From Marinoscillum sp. 108 (lineage in GTDB: Bacteria > Bacteroidota > Bacteroidia > Cytophagales > Cyclobacteriaceae): a stretch of 64,000 nucleotides of DNA. The notes below the pieces were generated by a model, which saw only the letters and a list, made by a program, of their open reading frames with translations, was not told the origin of the DNA and searched no databases. A program made the translations under genes and the position numbers. Where the stretch lies: positions 2,726,501 to 2,790,500 of the forward strand of contig NZ_LR734808.1 of NCBI RefSeq assembly GCF_902506655.1, given 5' to 3'. Below, in pieces: positions 51,253-61,014 of this stretch (positions within the stretch are counted from its first letter, which is position 1; every line of letters starts with the position of its first letter).

Positions 51253-53448
51253 ATGCGAATAACCACAGTGATAAACCTTTTCCTGATCATCGTTTTACTC
51301 TCTTGTAGCGATGCCCAGGACCAACGGGCGGAAGATCGTCCTAAAGAAAAGACCGTTTTTCAAACCTCAAATCCGTGGAAGCCTGTGATCGATGTGCGGG
51401 CGGATGTGGCCATTGTGTACAGTGTAAAGGATCACCATGAGAACGGTGGGATGACTTTTGAAGAGCGTGTTCAGTCCTGGAGGGACAGGGGCTACACTAC
51501 TCACTTTATGTCGGGGATAGCATGGGGTGAATATCAGGATTATTTCACAGGTAAGTGGGATGGCAAGTGGCACCTGGATGAGGGGCAGGTCACCCAGCAG
51601 GGAGATACGATCTGGCATGGTCACATGGTACCATACATAGTCCCTTCCACCAACTTCATCCAGTACATGAAGGAGGCGGTCATCAAACGGGTGATAGATG
51701 CTGGCATAGATGCGATATACCTGGAGGAGCCGGAGTTTTGGTCACGATCAGGCTATAGCGAAGCATTTAAGCGGGAATGGAAAGAATACTATGGGTTTGA
51801 CTGGAGACCCCAACACGAGTCTGCCGAAAATACATACCTCTCGAATAAGCTCAAGTATCACCTTTACTACAGGGCTTTGAATGAGTGCTTCACTTATGCC
51901 AAGGCGTATGGTAAAAGCAAGGGTATGGATGTTCGTTGCTATGTGCCCACACACTCCCTTGTCAATTATTCTCAATGGATGATTGTAAGTCCTGAGGCCA
52001 GTCTGGCTTCATTGCCGTGTGTAGACGGGTACATTGCTCAGGTATGGACGGGTACGTCCCGCGAGCCCAATTATTTCAAGGGAGAAAGGAAAGAACGGGT
52101 TTTTGAAACGGCTTTTCTGGAGTACGGATCCATGGAGTCCATGACCGCCCCTACCGGCAGAAAGTTATTCTTTTTAACCGATCCAATAGAGGATTGGCCG
52201 AGGGATTGGGCGGATTACAAAAAGAACTACCAGGCTACATTCACCGCTCAACTTCTCTACCCGATGATCGCCAATTATGAGGTGATGCCATGGCCCAACA
52301 GGATTTATCAGGGCCTCTACAGGACCAGCGCTGATAGTGATGAAAAAGAGCGAATTCCGCGATTTTATTCTACGCAAATGCAGGTCATGATCAATGCCCT
52401 GAACCACATGCCATTATCAGAGAATAAAGTGAGCGGCTCTCAGGGCATTGGCATTTTGATGGCCAACTCTTTGATGTTTCAGCGATTTCCTACACACGCG
52501 GGCTACGAAGATCCGCAACTCTCTAATTTTTACGGTCAGGCATTACCCTTACTGAAGAGGGGCGTACCTGTGAAGACCGTGCACATCGAAAATGTTTCTT
52601 TTCCGGAAACACTGAAGGACATCAGGGTATTGATCATGTCCTACTCCAACATGAAGCCAATGGAAGAGACCGCTCATGGGTACCTGGCTGAGTGGGTAAA
52701 AGCTGGCGGCACTTTGGTGTATAGCGCCAGAGATGAGGATGTCTTTCAGCGGGTGCAGGACTGGTGGAATACCGGGGAGAATGATTTCAAAGCGCCCTCA
52801 GATCACCTGTTTGAGAACCTCGGGCTGGACGTGCCTTTGGAGGCAGGGGAATATCAGTATGGCGAGGGGCTGGTTCGGGTATTGCGCAATGACCCCAAGG
52901 AGTTTGTGCTGGAAGCCGGGAGTGATGATGACTTTGTGAGTGCCATAGATGCACTCTACCGAAAGACCACCGGTGAGGGGTTAGCATTTAAAAACAATTT
53001 CGCGCTTACCCGCGGACCTTATGAGATTATTTCGGTAGTGGATGAAAATGCCGATGTGACTCCTTATACCCTTGAGGGGATGCTGATCGATTTGTTTGAT
53101 CCGGAAATCCCCGTGTTGACTACCAAGGTGATCAACCCGGGAGAGCAGGCCTTACTCTTCAATATCGATAGAGTGGAGAATCGTGATATACCCCAGGTGA
53201 TAGCCACGGCTGCCAGAGTTTACGATGAGGAAATAGCGGAGCACTCCTATGCATTTCTGGTGAAAAGCCCATTGAATACCACCAATGTGATGAGAATTCT
53301 ACTCCCGAAAAAAGTGGCGGATATCAAGGTTATCGATCATTTTGGAGAGGCCATGAAAGTGGAGTCCTCATGGGATGAGGTAAGCAAGACGTGCTTCCTG
53401 AGGTTTGATAATAATCCTGAAGGGGTACATGTGAGTGTGAAGTGGTGA
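51253..53448 (+). CDS. Uncharacterised lipoprotein, TIM-barrel glycosidase-like with GATase-like C-domain
   Basis: The 731-aa protein has a lipoprotein signal (FLIIVLLSC, Cys18). Residues about 45-390 look like an (alpha/beta)8 barrel of the GH42/GH-A type: AIYLEEPEFWSRS carries candidate catalytic acids (E158, E159, E161), and ANYEVMPWPNRIY follows. Residues about 400-530 (IGILMANSLMFQRFPTHAGY, LKDIRVLIMSYSNMKPM, GGTLVYSARDE) resemble the beta-galactosidase trimerisation/GATase-like fold. The end is a beta-sandwich. No known GH family can be assigned. Between SusCD and GH92 it is a strong candidate for a new mannan- or side-chain-active enzyme. Confidence 0.6.
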   Translation: MRITTVINLFLIIVLLSCSDAQDQRAEDRPKEKTVFQTSNPWKPVIDVRADVAIVYSVKDHHENGGMTFEERVQSWRDRGYTTHFMSGIAWGEYQDYFTGKWDGKWHLDEGQVTQQGDTIWHGHMVPYIVPSTNFIQYMKEAVIKRVIDAGIDAIYLEEPEFWSRSGYSEAFKREWKEYYGFDWRPQHESAENTYLSNKLKYHLYYRALNECFTYAKAYGKSKGMDVRCYVPTHSLVNYSQWMIVSPEASLASLPCVDGYIAQVWTGTSREPNYFKGERKERVFETAFLEYGSMESMTAPTGRKLFFLTDPIEDWPRDWADYKKNYQATFTAQLLYPMIANYEVMPWPNRIYQGLYRTSADSDEKERIPRFYSTQMQVMINALNHMPLSENKVSGSQGIGILMANSLMFQRFPTHAGYEDPQLSNFYGQALPLLKRGVPVKTVHIENVSFPETLKDIRVLIMSYSNMKPMEETAHGYLAEWVKAGGTLVYSARDEDVFQRVQDWWNTGENDFKAPSDHLFENLGLDVPLEAGEYQYGEGLVRVLRNDPKEFVLEAGSDDDFVSAIDALYRKTTGEGLAFKNNFALTRGPYEIISVVDENADVTPYTLEGMLIDLFDPEIPVLTTKVINPGEQALLFNIDRVENRDIPQVIATAARVYDEEIAEHSYAFLVKSPLNTTNVMRILLPKKVADIKVIDHFGEAMKVESSWDEVSKTCFLRFDNNPEGVHVSVKW

Positions 53449-53506
53449 GTGACACCGATTAGACAAATTGAAAATAAAGAGTAATTAAGAACTTAAGTGA
53501 ATCATA

Positions 53507-55792
53507 ATGAGAATGAAAATTTGGATTATCAGAGCGTTTTTTCTATGCAGTTTGGTACTGGAAGGGAATGCACAGATCAATGATCCGGTAAGCTATGTGA
53601 GTACAATGGTGGGAACGCAATCCAAGCATTCTTTATCCACTGGTAATACCTATCCGATTATTGCCAGGCCATGGGGTATGAATTTCTGGACACCACAAAC
53701 CGGGAAAATGGGTGATGGCTGGCAGTATGTATACACAGAAGATAAGATACGTGGATTCAAGCAGACACATCAGCCAAGCCCCTGGATCAACGATTATGGT
53801 CAGTTTGCGATCATGCCGGTGACCAATAAGTTGGTTTTCAATCAGGATGACCGTGCGAGTTGGTTTTCACACAAGGCAGAAACAGCCCATCCTTATTACT
53901 ACAAGGTTTATTTGGCTGAGCATGATGTGGTTACTGAAATAGCGCCAACATCGCGGGCATCTGTCTTTCGTTTTACGTTTCCCGAAACGGATCAATCCTA
54001 TGTCGTGGTTGATGCCTTTGACAATGGATCGTCCATTAAGATCCACCCTGAGAGAAACATGATCACGGGCTATAACACCAAGAATACCGGAGGAGTACCG
54101 GCTAACTTCAAAAACTACTTTGTAATGGTGTTTGATAAGCCCTTTGAGTACCAGGCAGCCGTGGAAAGCAACAAGATCAGGGAGGGAACCACTCAATGGA
54201 CCGGTGACCATGCCGGAGCGGTGATTGGCTTTAAAACCACCCGGGGTGAGGTAGTCCATGCACGGGTTGCATCATCATTTGTTAGTCCGGAGCAGGCCTT
54301 GCTTAATCTGAAAGAGGTGGAGGATAAGTCTTTTGACCAGGTAAAGCAGGAAGGCAAAGCCGAATGGAACGACATCCTTGGCCGAATAGAAATTACGGAT
54401 ACCAACATTGATAACATCAGGACTTTCTACTCATGTCTGTATCGTTCGGTATTGTTTCCAAGAACCCTGTCAGAGATCAATGCAAAGGGTGAGGTGATCC
54501 ATTACAGCCCATTCAATGGCAAAGTGGTAGCTGGCGAGATGTTTACCGATACCGGGTTTTGGGACACCTTCAGAGCCCTGTTTCCATTTCTCAATCTGGT
54601 GTATCCTTCCATGAATGCCAAAATGCAGGAAGGTCTGGTAAATACCTATCACGAAAGCGGCTTCTTGCCAGAGTGGGCCAGCCCGGGACATAGGGATTGT
54701 ATGGTAGGCAACAACTCCGCTTCTGTGGTGGCGGATGCCTACTTGAAAGGACTGACAGATCATGACATAGAGGCACTGTGGCAGGCCGTGGTGAGTGGTG
54801 CCAACTCCAGACATCCACAGATAGGATCCACAGGAAGATGGGGTTACGACTATTATAACAAACTGGGCTATGTGCCCTACAATGTTGGGATCAGGGAAAA
54901 TGTGGCCAGAACACTTGAGTACGCTTATGACGACTGGTGTATCTATCAGCTAGGTAAGACATTGGGTAAACCAAAGTCAGAGATAAATGTGTTCGCTAAG
55001 CGGGCCATGAACTACAAAAACGTATTTGATCCTGAGCACAAGCTAATGAGAGGCAAAAATGAGGATGGGACTTTCCAGGCACCCTTCAATCCACTGAAAT
55101 GGGGAGATGCCTTCACAGAGGGCAACAGTTGGCATTATACATGGTCAGTTTTTCATGACCCACAGGGACTGATCGATCTCATGGGGGGCTATGATTCCTT
55201 CAATGGCATGATGGATTCAGTGTTCAATTTGTCCCCGGTTTTTGATGAGAGCTACTATGGCGCAGTGATCCATGAGATCAGAGAAATGCAGATCATGAAC
55301 ATGGGTAACTATGCGCATGGCAATCAGCCGATTCAGCACATGATCTATCTCTATAACTACTCCGGGCAGCCCTGGAAAGCTCAAGCCAGAGTACGCGAGG
55401 TAATGAGCAACCTTTACAGTGCTGCGCCTGATGGATACTGTGGCGATGAAGACAATGGGCAGACCTCTGCATGGTATGTTTTTTCGGCACTCGGATTCTA
55501 CCCGGTATGCCCCGGATCAGATCAGTATGTGATAGGGTCACCACTGTTTGATCGTGCAGTGATATATCTGGAAAATGGCAAAAAGATTGAAATAAGTGCT
55601 CAAGGCAATGGTGAAGACAAAGTGTACATTAATGAACTCACTTTGAATGGCGCTACTTCCAGTCAAAATTATCTGACCCATGAGGACCTGCTGAAGGGAG
55701 CCAAAATCAATTTTGAGATGAGTGAGAATCCCAATAAAAGCCGAGGCACAAAGAAAAAAGATTTTCCTTATTCATTTTCAAACGACAGGTAA
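53507..55792 (+). CDS. GH92 alpha-mannosidase
   Basis: The 761-aa exported enzyme (signal ending EGNAQ) has the GH92 domain pair. The catalytic acid is Glu538 (FTEGNSWHYTW) and the base pair is D647/D649 (GDEDNGQ). These are spaced 109 and 111 residues, the same as I recall for BT3990 (E533, D642, D644). H589-E590 (VIHEIREM) falls where that enzyme has its His-Glu specificity pair, which suggests alpha-1,2-mannosidase activity. GH92 enzymes need Ca2+ and act as exo-inverting mannosidases. A Sec signal without lipobox suggests the periplasm. It should remove mannan side chains after SusCD import. Confidence 0.93.
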   Translation: MRMKIWIIRAFFLCSLVLEGNAQINDPVSYVSTMVGTQSKHSLSTGNTYPIIARPWGMNFWTPQTGKMGDGWQYVYTEDKIRGFKQTHQPSPWINDYGQFAIMPVTNKLVFNQDDRASWFSHKAETAHPYYYKVYLAEHDVVTEIAPTSRASVFRFTFPETDQSYVVVDAFDNGSSIKIHPERNMITGYNTKNTGGVPANFKNYFVMVFDKPFEYQAAVESNKIREGTTQWTGDHAGAVIGFKTTRGEVVHARVASSFVSPEQALLNLKEVEDKSFDQVKQEGKAEWNDILGRIEITDTNIDNIRTFYSCLYRSVLFPRTLSEINAKGEVIHYSPFNGKVVAGEMFTDTGFWDTFRALFPFLNLVYPSMNAKMQEGLVNTYHESGFLPEWASPGHRDCMVGNNSASVVADAYLKGLTDHDIEALWQAVVSGANSRHPQIGSTGRWGYDYYNKLGYVPYNVGIRENVARTLEYAYDDWCIYQLGKTLGKPKSEINVFAKRAMNYKNVFDPEHKLMRGKNEDGTFQAPFNPLKWGDAFTEGNSWHYTWSVFHDPQGLIDLMGGYDSFNGMMDSVFNLSPVFDESYYGAVIHEIREMQIMNMGNYAHGNQPIQHMIYLYNYSGQPWKAQARVREVMSNLYSAAPDGYCGDEDNGQTSAWYVFSALGFYPVCPGSDQYVIGSPLFDRAVIYLENGKKIEISAQGNGEDKVYINELTLNGATSSQNYLTHEDLLKGAKINFEMSENPNKSRGTKKKDFPYSFSNDR

Positions 55793-55845
55793 ATCTAAGT
55801 TTAAGATTGAATGAAACACGTAGTACTTCTTCATATGGTTATTTC

Positions 55846-55874
55846 CCCGGGTATTCTGAAAGCGAGTACCCGGG
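55846..55874 (+). other. Hairpin behind GH92
   Basis: CCCGGGTA (55846-55853) pairs with TACCCGGG (55867-55874), with a 13-nt loop and flanking TT/AA extension past one bulged C. No U tract follows. Its loop size is like that of the hairpins at 33345 and 51084. The rest of the 196-bp gap to the next gene shows no clear promoter. Confidence 0.5.
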
Positions 55875-55988
55875 AATTAACTGCGGCTACCTCGTGCATT
55901 CCGTTTTACAACTTTGACGCACTCCGTGACCAGTTAGATCACCACTATTAAAACACTATTGATAAAATATCGACCAAAAGCTAAAATT

Positions 55989-58493
55989 ATGTCCAGTACA
56001 TTTTTAAACCGTTTATTAGTATTTGCAATCACAGGCCTTGTTCTGACTGCTTGTTCAAAGCCGGTGGAGCCACCAAAAGAGGAGGCGGGCCTGGAATTCA
56101 GAGCACCTGCTTATCCTTTGATCACTATTGACCCATACACCAGTGCCTGGTCTACTTCAGATCAGCTTTTTGACAGTCCGGTCAAACACTGGACAGGAAA
56201 AAACCACTCCCTGATCGGTGCAGTGCGTGTAGATGGCAAGACCTATCGCTTCCTCGGCAAAGAGGAGATTCCTTTGCAGCCTGTGCTCACCAATGCCAAA
56301 TATGAGGCATGGGATGGCACCTATGTGAACGAGGCACCTGCGGCTGGGTGGGAGCAGCCGGAGTTTAATGATGCTTCGTGGAAGTCTGGAAAGGGTGGTT
56401 TTGGAACCCCAAATACCTACCATGTAAAAACCGACTGGTCCACCAGAGAAATCTGGGTCCGTAGGGAATTCACACTATCGGATTTAGGTTCCGGGAAGCT
56501 ATACCTCAACTATTCACACGACGATGATTTTGAACTATACATCAACGGTAAGGAGGTGGTGAACACTGGCAACCGTGCGAAGCAAAACATCACAATAGCG
56601 CTGGATAAGAGTCTGTTGAATGTCAATGGCAAAAACGTGATTGCTGCTCATTGTTTGGACAGAGGAGGCCTGGCTTATGTTGACTTTGGAATCTTCAAAG
56701 ACAGTGAGAGGAAGCCGGTTTTCGGTCAGGTAGCTCAGCAGACGGGTGTGAAAATGACTGCCACACAAACTAAATATAGTTTCACTTGCGGGCCAGTTGA
56801 CCTTTTGGTTGAGTTTGTGTCTCCTTTGGTGATCGATAATCTGGATTTGCTTTCCCGACCGGTTAACTACATCAACTATCAGGTGGTGGCCAATGATGGC
56901 CAGTCTCACGATGTGAAAGTATACCTGGAGGCTACTCCGGAGTGGGCAGTGAATGAACTGAACCAGGAAGTGACCATCAATTCGGGCAAGGTGGGGAACG
57001 TAAACTTCCTGAAAACCGGAACAACAGAGCAATCAGTGCTGGGTAAGAAGGGTGATGATGTACGTATCGATTGGGGGCATTTTTATCTCGCGTCAGAGCA
57101 ATCAGCCAGTAAAACATTTGCATTTGGTGATTTTTCAGAAGTGAAAAAAATCTTCTCCGAAACAGGAGAAATTCAGCCTTCAGGTTCAGAGACCAAAGCA
57201 GTCTTGGCGCAATCAATGCCTGTATTGGCTTTCACCGATGATTTGGAATCGGTATCCTCCAGCCCCGTGAGTGGCTATGTGATGCTTGCCTATGACGACA
57301 TTGAATCCATCCAGTACTTTGGTGACAACCTGAAAGCGTGGTGGACAAAAGATGGTCAGGTGAGTTTCAATCAGGCGTTGACCTCAGCGGCTACAGGTCA
57401 CGATCAAACGATGACTACCTGCGATGAATTGGATGCTAAAATTTATCAGGATGCCAGGCAGGCGGGTGGTGAAAACTATGCCAGGCTATGTGTGCTCTCT
57501 TACCGTCAGTCCATTGCGGCTCACAAGCTGGTAAAAGATACTAAAGGTGAAATTTTGTTTCTTTCCAAAGAGAATTTCAGCAATGGATCTATTGGTACGG
57601 TGGATGTGACATACCCATCTGCGCCATTGTTCCTGGCATACAACCCTGAATTGCTCAAGGGAATGTTGAATCCTATTTTCTATTACTCCGAAAGCGGCAG
57701 GTGGACTAAGCCCTTTGCAGCGCATGATGTGGGGACATATCCGCAGGCAAACGGCCAGACTTATGGTGGTGATATGCCAGTGGAAGAAAGTGGCAACATG
57801 CTCATTTTGGCTACAGCCATTGCCAATGCTGAAGGGGATGCAAAGTACGCGGAGCAGCATTGGGATGTATTGACCACCTGGGCTAATTACCTGCTGGAGA
57901 ATGGGCTTGATCCGGAAAATCAGCTATGTACGGATGACTTTGCAGGACACTTTGCGCACAATGTCAACCTTTCGGTAAAAGCGATTATGGGCATAGCGGG
58001 TTATGGAAAACTGGCCGAAATGCTGGGGAAGGAAGAGATTGCCGAAAAGTATACGGCTCAGGCCAGGCAGATGGCCCAGGAGTGGATCAAAATGGCTGAC
58101 GATGGGGATCATTTCAAATTGACTTTTGACAAGGAAGGAACCTGGAGCCAGAAGTATAATTTGGTTTGGGACAAATTGCTCAATCTGGGCATTTTCCCCG
58201 CTGAAGTAGCTCAGAAAGAGGTTGCCTATTACTTAACCAAGCAAAATGAGTACGGCTTGCCGCTAGACAATAGGAGAACCTATACCAAGGCTGACTGGGT
58301 GATTTGGACTGCCACTCTAGCCAATGATCAGGTGACTTTCCAAAAGTTCATCGATCCGGTGTATGATTATGTGACCGAAACGCCAGATCGTGTGCCAATG
58401 AGTGACTGGTACGAGACACCTAATGCTCATCAGGTGGGCTTCCAGGCCCGGTCTGTAGTAGGCGGTACATTCATCAAAGTGCTGGACAAATAA
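55989..58493 (+). CDS. DUF4965/DUF1793 glutaminase-like lipoprotein
   Basis: The ATG at 55989 gives 834 aa with a lipoprotein signal (ITGLVLTAC, Cys22); a frame from 55959 adds ten non-signal residues. Order of domains: an N-terminal DUF4964-like segment (PLITIDPYTSAWSTSDQLFD), a galactose-binding-like insert (about 105-230, LYLNYSHDDDFELYINGKEV), a DUF5127-like beta region, and an (alpha/alpha) toroid (DUF4965/DUF1793, about 480-834: ARLCVLSYRQSIAAHKLV, HDVGTYPQANGQTY). The fungal relative GtaA is called a glutaminase, yet in Bacteroidota these proteins cluster with mannosidases and are probably glycosidases. Substrate unknown. Confidence 0.8.
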   Translation: MSSTFLNRLLVFAITGLVLTACSKPVEPPKEEAGLEFRAPAYPLITIDPYTSAWSTSDQLFDSPVKHWTGKNHSLIGAVRVDGKTYRFLGKEEIPLQPVLTNAKYEAWDGTYVNEAPAAGWEQPEFNDASWKSGKGGFGTPNTYHVKTDWSTREIWVRREFTLSDLGSGKLYLNYSHDDDFELYINGKEVVNTGNRAKQNITIALDKSLLNVNGKNVIAAHCLDRGGLAYVDFGIFKDSERKPVFGQVAQQTGVKMTATQTKYSFTCGPVDLLVEFVSPLVIDNLDLLSRPVNYINYQVVANDGQSHDVKVYLEATPEWAVNELNQEVTINSGKVGNVNFLKTGTTEQSVLGKKGDDVRIDWGHFYLASEQSASKTFAFGDFSEVKKIFSETGEIQPSGSETKAVLAQSMPVLAFTDDLESVSSSPVSGYVMLAYDDIESIQYFGDNLKAWWTKDGQVSFNQALTSAATGHDQTMTTCDELDAKIYQDARQAGGENYARLCVLSYRQSIAAHKLVKDTKGEILFLSKENFSNGSIGTVDVTYPSAPLFLAYNPELLKGMLNPIFYYSESGRWTKPFAAHDVGTYPQANGQTYGGDMPVEESGNMLILATAIANAEGDAKYAEQHWDVLTTWANYLLENGLDPENQLCTDDFAGHFAHNVNLSVKAIMGIAGYGKLAEMLGKEEIAEKYTAQARQMAQEWIKMADDGDHFKLTFDKEGTWSQKYNLVWDKLLNLGIFPAEVAQKEVAYYLTKQNEYGLPLDNRRTYTKADWVIWTATLANDQVTFQKFIDPVYDYVTETPDRVPMSDWYETPNAHQVGFQARSVVGGTFIKVLDK

Positions 58494-58522
58494 TTCGGTT
58501 AGTCATTCTAGAATCCAAATAC

Positions 58523-59959
58523 ATGAGTAATAGAAGAGATTTTATAAAGACGGGCACCATAGCCATGTCTGGATTGGCCATGGTGCCTCCTAACAGCTTG
58601 TTTGGGATGTTTCAGGCTAAGGAATGGACGACCAACCGACCCCCTTTGGCAGAAAGAAACTTTACTTCTAAGATGGTGGATAGGACCATTTCGGAGACCA
58701 AAAAGAAGATCAAAGACCCTAAGCTGGCCTGGTTGTTTGAAAACTGTTTTCCCAACACACTGGATACCACAGTGGAGTATGCCGAGAAAGATGGAAAGCC
58801 GGATACGTTTGTCATCACCGGAGATATCCACGCCATGTGGTTGCGGGATTCCACGGCACAGGTTTGGCCCTATCTCTCGCTGGCCAGGAAAGACAAGCAC
58901 CTGCAGAATTTGCTGAGGGGTGTTATTCATCGCCAGACACAGTGTGTGTTGCTGGATCCATATGCCAATGCTTTCAACAAAACGACGGAAGACGAAGTGC
59001 ACTGGATGAGCGATGATACGGATATGAAAGCAGGTCTTCATGAGCGCAAGTGGGAAATTGACTCGCTGGCCTACACCGTTCGTCTGGCTTATCATTACTG
59101 GAAAGTGACTGGTGATGATTCTGCTTTCGATGGGGATTGGCAGCAAGCGGCAAAACTGATCGTGAAGACATTTAAAGAGCAGCAGCGAAAAGCGGGTGTC
59201 GGGCCGTACAGATTCCTTCGTAAAAGCGAACGGCAGTTGGATACCCTCTCCAATGAAGGTTTAGGACGTCCTTTGAAGCCTGTTGGATTGATTAATTCGT
59301 CATTCAGACCGTCAGATGATGCCACTACTTATGGCTTTCTCATTCCTTCCAACTTGTTTGCGGTGGTGTCTTTGCGACAAATCGCCGAGATCAATGACCA
59401 CATCAAGGGGGCTGCATCCTTCGCTCAGGAGTGTAGAGCTTTGGCTGATGAAGTGGAAGGAGCCATTAAAGAATATGGGGTGGTCAATCATCCCAAATAT
59501 GGGAAAGTATATGCTTTTGAAGTAGACGGGTTTGGCAATCACACTTTTATGGATGATGCCAATGTACCTAGTTTGCTGGCACTGCCGTATTTGGGGTTGA
59601 TAGAAAAAGATGATGCCATTTATCAGAATACAAGGAAACTGATCTGGAGCACGGATAATCCTTATTTCTTTAAAGGAACTGCCGCTGAGGGGATCGGTGG
59701 ACCACATGTGGGCTATGATATGATCTGGCCTATGAGTATCATCATGCGCGCCCTTACCAGTGCAGAGGATGATGAGATCAGGTGGTGCCTGAGGACCCTT
59801 CGTGATACCGATGCGGATACCGGATTTATGCATGAGACCTTTCATAAGGACAACCCAGAGAAATTTACCCGATCATGGTTTGCCTGGGCCAATACCCTCT
59901 TTGGGGAGTTGGTGCTCAAGCTTGTGACTCAGGGTAGAGAAGACTTACTGTTGGTTTGA
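58523..59959 (+). CDS. GH125 exo-alpha-1,6-mannosidase, Tat-exported
   Basis: The 478-aa protein starts with a twin-arginine signal (SNRRDFIKTG followed by a moderate hydrophobic stretch), so it is folded before export to the periplasm. The GH125 (metal-independent alpha-mannosidase) body shows GDIHAMWLRDSTAQVWPYL, HWMSDDTDMKAGLHERKWEI, RPSDDATTYGFLIPSN and GGPHVGYDMIWPMSI. GH125 hydrolyses alpha-1,6-linked mannose, completing the degradation of backbone fragments made by GH76. It starts 29 nt after the DUF4965 gene. Confidence 0.93.
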   Translation: MSNRRDFIKTGTIAMSGLAMVPPNSLFGMFQAKEWTTNRPPLAERNFTSKMVDRTISETKKKIKDPKLAWLFENCFPNTLDTTVEYAEKDGKPDTFVITGDIHAMWLRDSTAQVWPYLSLARKDKHLQNLLRGVIHRQTQCVLLDPYANAFNKTTEDEVHWMSDDTDMKAGLHERKWEIDSLAYTVRLAYHYWKVTGDDSAFDGDWQQAAKLIVKTFKEQQRKAGVGPYRFLRKSERQLDTLSNEGLGRPLKPVGLINSSFRPSDDATTYGFLIPSNLFAVVSLRQIAEINDHIKGAASFAQECRALADEVEGAIKEYGVVNHPKYGKVYAFEVDGFGNHTFMDDANVPSLLALPYLGLIEKDDAIYQNTRKLIWSTDNPYFFKGTAAEGIGGPHVGYDMIWPMSIIMRALTSAEDDEIRWCLRTLRDTDADTGFMHETFHKDNPEKFTRSWFAWANTLFGELVLKLVTQGREDLLLV

Positions 59960-60108
59960 TTGTTAGGTAGGTTTGAGCTGTCGGGTCACTTCTGCTGATC
60001 TGGCAGCTCTTTAAACCCTTTAATGCTGAGTGCACGATCGCACATTTTTCATACTCAACTAATAGATCAGAAAATCCGTGCTTCACTGGCCGGAAATATC
60101 AATCAACT

Positions 60109-61014
60109 ATGATAGAAAGGAAGTCACGTATAGTGATGGGAATGGATGTAGGCGGATCACATGTGACAGCCGCTTTGGTGGACCTGGATGACCATGTTTT
60201 CCTTCCGGATTCACAGTGCAGATTGGACCTGGATTCCCAACGCCCTGCCGATTACATTTTGGAAGATTGGCAAAAGGTAATTCAGACTTGCTATCGTCAA
60301 TACCCGGATTTGGAGCGGCATATTGGGATGGCCATGCCTGGGCCTTGTGATTACGACTCAGGTGTCTGTATGATCAAAGGACTGAATAAATACGGTAATC
60401 TGTATGGGTTAAACATTCCCGAGGCCCTGTCGCAGACTTTGGACATACCGGATGAAAATGTTGTAATGACCAATGATGCGGCTTGTTTTCTCCAGGGGGA
60501 AATGGCTATGGGAGCAGCCCGGGATAGCCAAAGCTCCATCGGTGTGATACTTGGCACCGGCTGTGGTACTGCCAGGCTGCAAGGGGGGATAGGGTGTGAT
60601 GCAGCGCTGTGGCAGTTGCCCTTCAAAAATGGGATTGCAGAAGATTATCTATCCACTCATTGGTTCAAAACCCGGTACAGGGAGTTGGGTGGAGCGGATA
60701 TTGGCGGAGCTAAAGATCTGGCACTTAGTTATCAGGATGATCCCATTTCCAGAACCGTATTTGAGGAGTTTGCTCAAAATCTGGGTGATTTTTTAGGCAT
60801 TTTCGTCAAAATGGAGCGTGCCGATTCTATTGTGTTGGGGGGTAATATTATGAAAGCGGGGAATTTGTTTCTCCCTGGTGTAAAGGATAGGCTTGCATCT
60901 CTTGGTGTCAATACACCCATACACCTATCCACCCTTGGCGAAGATGCACCCGTCGTAGGCGCGGCTGTGGCCTACGAAAAGAAAACTGTTAATCATTTTA
61001 ACTATCAACCATGA
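60109..61014 (+). CDS. ROK family sugar kinase
   Basis: The 301-aa protein has the ROK phosphate-binding start (GMDVGGSHVTAALVDLDD), a second phosphate loop (GVILGTGCGTA) and the catalytic region MTNDAACFLQGE. The CxCGxxGC zinc motif of many ROK kinases is missing here. Position between the mannosidases and a sugar transporter suggests a manno- or glucokinase that phosphorylates the released mannose at C6. It overlaps the MFS gene by 4 nt, so uptake and phosphorylation are coupled. Confidence 0.88.
   Translation: MIERKSRIVMGMDVGGSHVTAALVDLDDHVFLPDSQCRLDLDSQRPADYILEDWQKVIQTCYRQYPDLERHIGMAMPGPCDYDSGVCMIKGLNKYGNLYGLNIPEALSQTLDIPDENVVMTNDAACFLQGEMAMGAARDSQSSIGVILGTGCGTARLQGGIGCDAALWQLPFKNGIAEDYLSTHWFKTRYRELGGADIGGAKDLALSYQDDPISRTVFEEFAQNLGDFLGIFVKMERADSIVLGGNIMKAGNLFLPGVKDRLASLGVNTPIHLSTLGEDAPVVGAAVAYEKKTVNHFNYQP

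Noticed and set aside
55118-55450. Loss of the GH92 catalytic acid, because HGNQPIQHM replaces the HGNEPSHH text of some members
   Set aside because: By spacing to the DEDNGQ base pair, the acid is Glu538 in FTEGNSWHYTW, which is intact. NQP belongs to a normal GH92 subgroup.
58508-59146. 212-aa frame opposite GH125
   Set aside because: Antisense of a strong glycosidase frame; no start context or domain.
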